A stretch of DNA of 7,721 bases from SAR202 cluster bacterium (GTDB lineage Bacteria; Chloroflexota; Dehalococcoidia; Lucifugimonadales; JASMAO01). This document shows positions 4,839 through 7,721 of the stretch, piece by piece; the first letter of the stretch is position 1; each line of letters starts with the position of its first letter. Where the stretch lies: NCBI GenBank assembly GCA_030754315.1, contig JASMAO010000136.1:1-7721 (forward strand), read 5' to 3'. The notes below the pieces were generated by a model. That model made no database searches and had not been told where the DNA came from. It saw only the letters and a list, made by a program, of their open reading frames with translations. Position numbers and translations under genes: made by a program.

Positions 4839-7478
4839 TTGCTTAAGCGTTTTACAAATCTTCTAGGCGACTCGAATGAAAGAGTCATAAAAGATCTTCA
4901 ACAATTTGTTGAGGAGATCAATGAATTAGAGCCTAATTTTCAAGCTTTAACTGACCAAGAATTGCGTGATAAAACCACAGAATTTAGGTCGCGTTTAAAA
5001 CAAGAGGAGACGTTAGAAGATTTGCTAGTTGAAGCCTTTGCTACTGTACGGGAAGCTTCAGTTCGATCGATCGGATTACGTCATTTTGATGTCCAGCTAT
5101 TAGGCGGTGTGGCTTTACACCAGGGCAGGATAGCCGAAATGAAAACTGGAGAGGGTAAAACTTTAGTCGCGACTCTTCCAGCCTATTTAAATGCGCTTTC
5201 AGGTAACGGAGTGCATGTGGTTACAGTTAATGATTATTTAGCCCGTCGGGATGCAAATTGGATGGGTACGATCTATTCAACTTTAGGGCTAAGCATTGGA
5301 GCTTTACAGAATCAAGGAGCTTTGATGTATTCTACTGATAAACCTGATGATACTGGAGAAGACCACATGGTATCGGCGGCACGGCATGATGCCTGCAGAG
5401 CAGATATAACCTATGGCACCAACAATGAATTCGGATTTGATTACTTGCGAGACAATATGGTCAACGACCTAAGTCAAAAAGTTCAACCTGAGTTGTCTTA
5501 TGCTATCGTCGATGAAGTGGATAATATATTGATTGACGAAGCTAGAACTCCCTTGATTATTAGTGGGCCATCTCAAGATTCACCGAGTGACTATAAAAGA
5601 TTCGCTAAACTCGGTCCTACTTTACAACAGGATTTACATTACACAATTGATGTAAAACATCGGTCTGCATCATTAACTCCTGATGGAATTGACAAGTTGG
5701 AGCAGATGCTAAAGGTGAAAAATCTCTACAGTGAGGAAAACGTTAGGACGGTAGCATTTGTGGAGAATTCCCTGAAAGCTGAGGCGATTTTTGAAAGAGA
5801 CCGGGACTATGTTGTAAAAGATGGTCAAGTAGTGATCGTCGACGAATTCACTGGTAGGCTTATGCCTGGTCGCAGGTATTCAGAAGGACTGCATCAAGCG
5901 TTGGAAGCTAAAGAAAATCTTGAAGTTCGGCGCGAGTCAATTACGTATGCGACTATTACCTTGCAAAACTATTTTAGGCTATATGAAAAATTAGCGGGCA
6001 TGACTGGTACAGCTTCAACAGAAGCAGAAGAATTTTGGAAAATTTACAAATTAGATGTTGTTACTGTGCCATCTAATGCACCAAATGCACGGTTGGATCA
6101 AAACGACTTGGTGTATGGGACGGAGAAATCCAAGTTTAAAGCTGTGGTAAATGAAATTAGTGAGCGGCACTCTAAAGGACAACCGGTCTTGGTAGGCACC
6201 GTAGACATAGCGAAATCAGAAGCATTAAGCGACATGTTAAACAAACGCGGTATCAAGCATCAGGTTTTAAATGCAAAGCATCATGAGCAGGAAGCAGCAA
6301 TTGTTTCTGAAGCAGGCCGACCGGCGGCGGTTACTGTAGCTACAAATATGGCTGGCCGAGGTACCGATATTATATTGGGAGGAAGCCAGGTTTCTCGCAG
6401 CAATGATGAATGGGCAAAAGACCATCAGGCAGTGCTAAAACTGGGAGGTCTACATGTGATTGGAACTGAGAGGCATGATGCGCGAAGAATTGATAATCAA
6501 TTGCGAGGCAGGGCAGGAAGGCAGGGCGATCCGGGGAGTACGAGATTTTATATATCGCTTGAAGATGTCCTTTTGAAAAGATTTGCTGGAGACGCGATCA
6601 AATCAGTTATGTCATGGACGGGCATTGATGAAGATACTCCCCTAGAGAACAAGATGATTTCAAAAACATTGGAGAATGCTCAGGTTAAAGTCGAAGCATT
6701 TCATTTTGATATGAGGAAACATCTGGTCGACTACGATGATGTAATTAATACTCAAAGAGACATTATTTACAAAGAAAGATCCAAAGTGCTCGCAGGCACA
6801 AATATTAAAGAAAACATCTTAGAGATGGTTGAAAAAGAAGTGAGACAAACTATTGATAATTATGTTTATGGTGTTTCAAGGGATCAATGGGAGCTAGAAA
6901 ACATGCTAAAGGATATATCTTCTATAGTACCGATTGATTCTAATGCAAAAGATAGTTCAGCCATGAAAGAAATGACCTCGGACGATATAGAAGACTACTT
7001 TGCTTCATATTTGCATCACAAGTATGAAACCAGAGAAGTAGAAATGTCTAGTGAATTGACTCGGAAGATTGAACAGCAATTGATGCTGAGGTTTATCGAT
7101 GTTAATTGGATTCAACATCTGACATCTATGGAGCAGATTAGGCAGGGGACCGGTCTTTATGCATTTGGACAGCGTGACCCTTTAGTAATGTACAAAAAAC
7201 AGGCGAGGGATCAATTTGAATCTTTGTTAAGCCAAATTCAACATGATATTTCACGCTCTATATTCCATGTAGATTTATCCAATCGTAATAGCCAACCAAG
7301 AACTCAAAAGGGAACACCGTCTAATCCATCTAATTCAAATTTCGCAGCTCGGAATATTAACCAGAAATCACAACCATCTGGTCAGCCATTAAGATCACCA
7401 AGTGGTAAACAAAAGATAGGTAGAAATGATTCTTGCCCATGCGGTAGCTTTAAGAAGAACAAGAACTGTCATGCTTAA
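4839..7478 (+). CDS. secA: Preprotein translocase ATPase SecA
   Basis: The 879-residue motor drives unfolded preproteins through SecYEG at the cytoplasmic membrane using ATP. Domains in order: Walker A MKTGEGKT at 101-108, NDYLARRDANWMG at 131-143, TYGTNNEFGFDYLRDN at 191-206, Walker B DEVD at 225-228 with ILIDEARTPLIISG after it; the preprotein cross-linking region includes VDEFTGRLMPGRRYSEG at 334-350; the second nucleotide domain has MAGRGTDIILGG at 504-515 and QLRGRAGRQGDPGS at 554-567; the helical scaffold holds VDYDDVINTQR at 630-640, and the two-helix/C-terminal part has GLYAFGQRDPL at 772-782. The tail is a polar linker ending in a SEC-C zinc motif CPCGSFKKNKNCH at 866-878 (ligands C866, C868, C877, H878). 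The start is TTG 4839: a TAG lies five codons upstream in frame with no other start between, and MLKRFTNLLGDSNER fits SecA N-termini. The ribosome binding site is weak (AGAG at 4825-4828). AT-rich, like prs. Confidence 0.98.
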   Translation: MLKRFTNLLGDSNERVIKDLQQFVEEINELEPNFQALTDQELRDKTTEFRSRLKQEETLEDLLVEAFATVREASVRSIGLRHFDVQLLGGVALHQGRIAEMKTGEGKTLVATLPAYLNALSGNGVHVVTVNDYLARRDANWMGTIYSTLGLSIGALQNQGALMYSTDKPDDTGEDHMVSAARHDACRADITYGTNNEFGFDYLRDNMVNDLSQKVQPELSYAIVDEVDNILIDEARTPLIISGPSQDSPSDYKRFAKLGPTLQQDLHYTIDVKHRSASLTPDGIDKLEQMLKVKNLYSEENVRTVAFVENSLKAEAIFERDRDYVVKDGQVVIVDEFTGRLMPGRRYSEGLHQALEAKENLEVRRESITYATITLQNYFRLYEKLAGMTGTASTEAEEFWKIYKLDVVTVPSNAPNARLDQNDLVYGTEKSKFKAVVNEISERHSKGQPVLVGTVDIAKSEALSDMLNKRGIKHQVLNAKHHEQEAAIVSEAGRPAAVTVATNMAGRGTDIILGGSQVSRSNDEWAKDHQAVLKLGGLHVIGTERHDARRIDNQLRGRAGRQGDPGSTRFYISLEDVLLKRFAGDAIKSVMSWTGIDEDTPLENKMISKTLENAQVKVEAFHFDMRKHLVDYDDVINTQRDIIYKERSKVLAGTNIKENILEMVEKEVRQTIDNYVYGVSRDQWELENMLKDISSIVPIDSNAKDSSAMKEMTSDDIEDYFASYLHHKYETREVEMSSELTRKIEQQLMLRFIDVNWIQHLTSMEQIRQGTGLYAFGQRDPLVMYKKQARDQFESLLSQIQHDISRSIFHVDLSNRNSQPRTQKGTPSNPSNSNFAARNINQKSQPSGQPLRSPSGKQKIGRNDSCPCGSFKKNKNCHA

Positions 7479-7534
7479 ATGACTGATATTACTAGCCTTC
7501 ATCGTAACCGTACTGTATATCTTTTTTATGCTCT

Positions 7535-7540
7535 GAGGAG
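7535..7540 (+). promoter_or_regulatory. Ribosome binding site deciding the start at 7549
   Basis: GAGGAG lies 8 bases before TTG 7549, the strongest Shine-Dalgarno match in the window. It favours TTG 7549 over the in-frame GTG 7540, which overlaps the motif, and over GTG 7558. Confidence 0.7.
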
Positions 7541-7548
7541 TGAATAGT

Positions 7549-7721
7549 TTGATTGATGTGATCGACAGGTTAAAAGAAGATATTCAACGTGGCAACGATT
7601 GGGTTTACTGTCTTATGGATGCTATTGGGGCATGGTCAGTCACCGAAGAAGTCTACAGGGGTAAAACATTCAGATACTTTATAGCAGGCGAGGCCTTTGA
7701 TTGGCAGCTTTTAGCTCAAAG
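7549..7721 (+). CDS. Conserved hypothetical protein downstream of secA, 3' end outside the window
   Basis: The first 57 codons are open to the end of the window. The protein starts MIDVIDRLKEDIQRGNDWVY, continues with an aromatic-rich stretch AIGAWSVTEEVYRGKTFRY and then FIAGEAFDWQLLAQ. No signal peptide or membrane segment is visible; it looks like a soluble, helical protein. I do not recognise a named family, though I recall similar short proteins (IGLW, then GxAFDWLLLAE) in Dehalococcoidia-type genomes. It follows secA by 70 bases with a strong ribosome binding site and no convincing terminator between, so it may be cotranscribed. AT-rich composition puts it with secA in the native backbone. 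Confidence 0.8.
   Translation, partial: MIDVIDRLKEDIQRGNDWVYCLMDAIGAWSVTEEVYRGKTFRYFIAGEAFDWQLLAQ

Noticed and set aside
1..7721. tRNA, rRNA, CRISPR array, transposase or integrase
   Set aside because: Nothing with the shape of a tRNA, a spaced direct-repeat array or a recombinase motif was seen on either strand.

Overview
The window reads as a piece of bacterial chromosome with two AT-rich housekeeping blocks separated by a GC-rich insert. The left block (to about 960) is the ribose-phosphate pyrophosphokinase gene prs. The right block (from about 4600) holds secA and the start of a small downstream gene. The PRPP synthetase and SecA variants, the TTG starts and the SecA C-terminal zinc motif suggest a marine or environmental Chloroflexota relative (Dehalococcoidia/SAR202-like). 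That placement is an inference from remembered family resemblance, not a search result.

Layout: 1-204 carries a disrupted 5' end of prs: prs-like residues are scattered over two frames, with an in-frame TAA at 70-72. 205-960 is the intact prs body. 982-2370 (+) encodes a membrane-anchored SGNH-type hydrolase/acyltransferase. Convergent with it, on the minus strand, is a three-gene operon read from 4585 down to 2378: a 76-aa membrane protein, a 594-aa NodU/CmcH-type O-carbamoyltransferase, and a 59-aa DUF5989-like membrane protein whose ATG overlaps the carbamoyltransferase stop (ATGA). The last gene is easily missed because it is so short. 4586-4838 is an AT-rich intergenic stretch with a weak hairpin plus T-run and an extended -10 promoter ahead of secA. 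4839-7478 is a full-length secA with a TTG start. A small gene of unknown function begins at 7549, behind a strong ribosome binding site, and runs off the window.

The central block is about 60% GC in sampled lines, falling to 45-52% in the 76-aa gene, against roughly 33-40% in prs and secA and 17% in one line just upstream of secA. Both composition changes fall in gaps between genes, and all four insert genes are complete. This looks like a horizontally acquired cassette placed between prs and secA, although a chimeric assembly cannot be excluded from sequence alone.

The insert genes form a recognisable module. Carbamoyltransferase plus DUF5989 plus a small membrane protein is an arrangement related to the sxtI/J/K part of saxitoxin clusters and to surface-glycan clusters. 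With the SGNH protein next door, a role in decorating a cell-surface glycan or a small metabolite with carbamoyl (and perhaps acyl) groups is the best guess. No glycosyltransferase, PKS or NRPS gene lies within the window to name the substrate.
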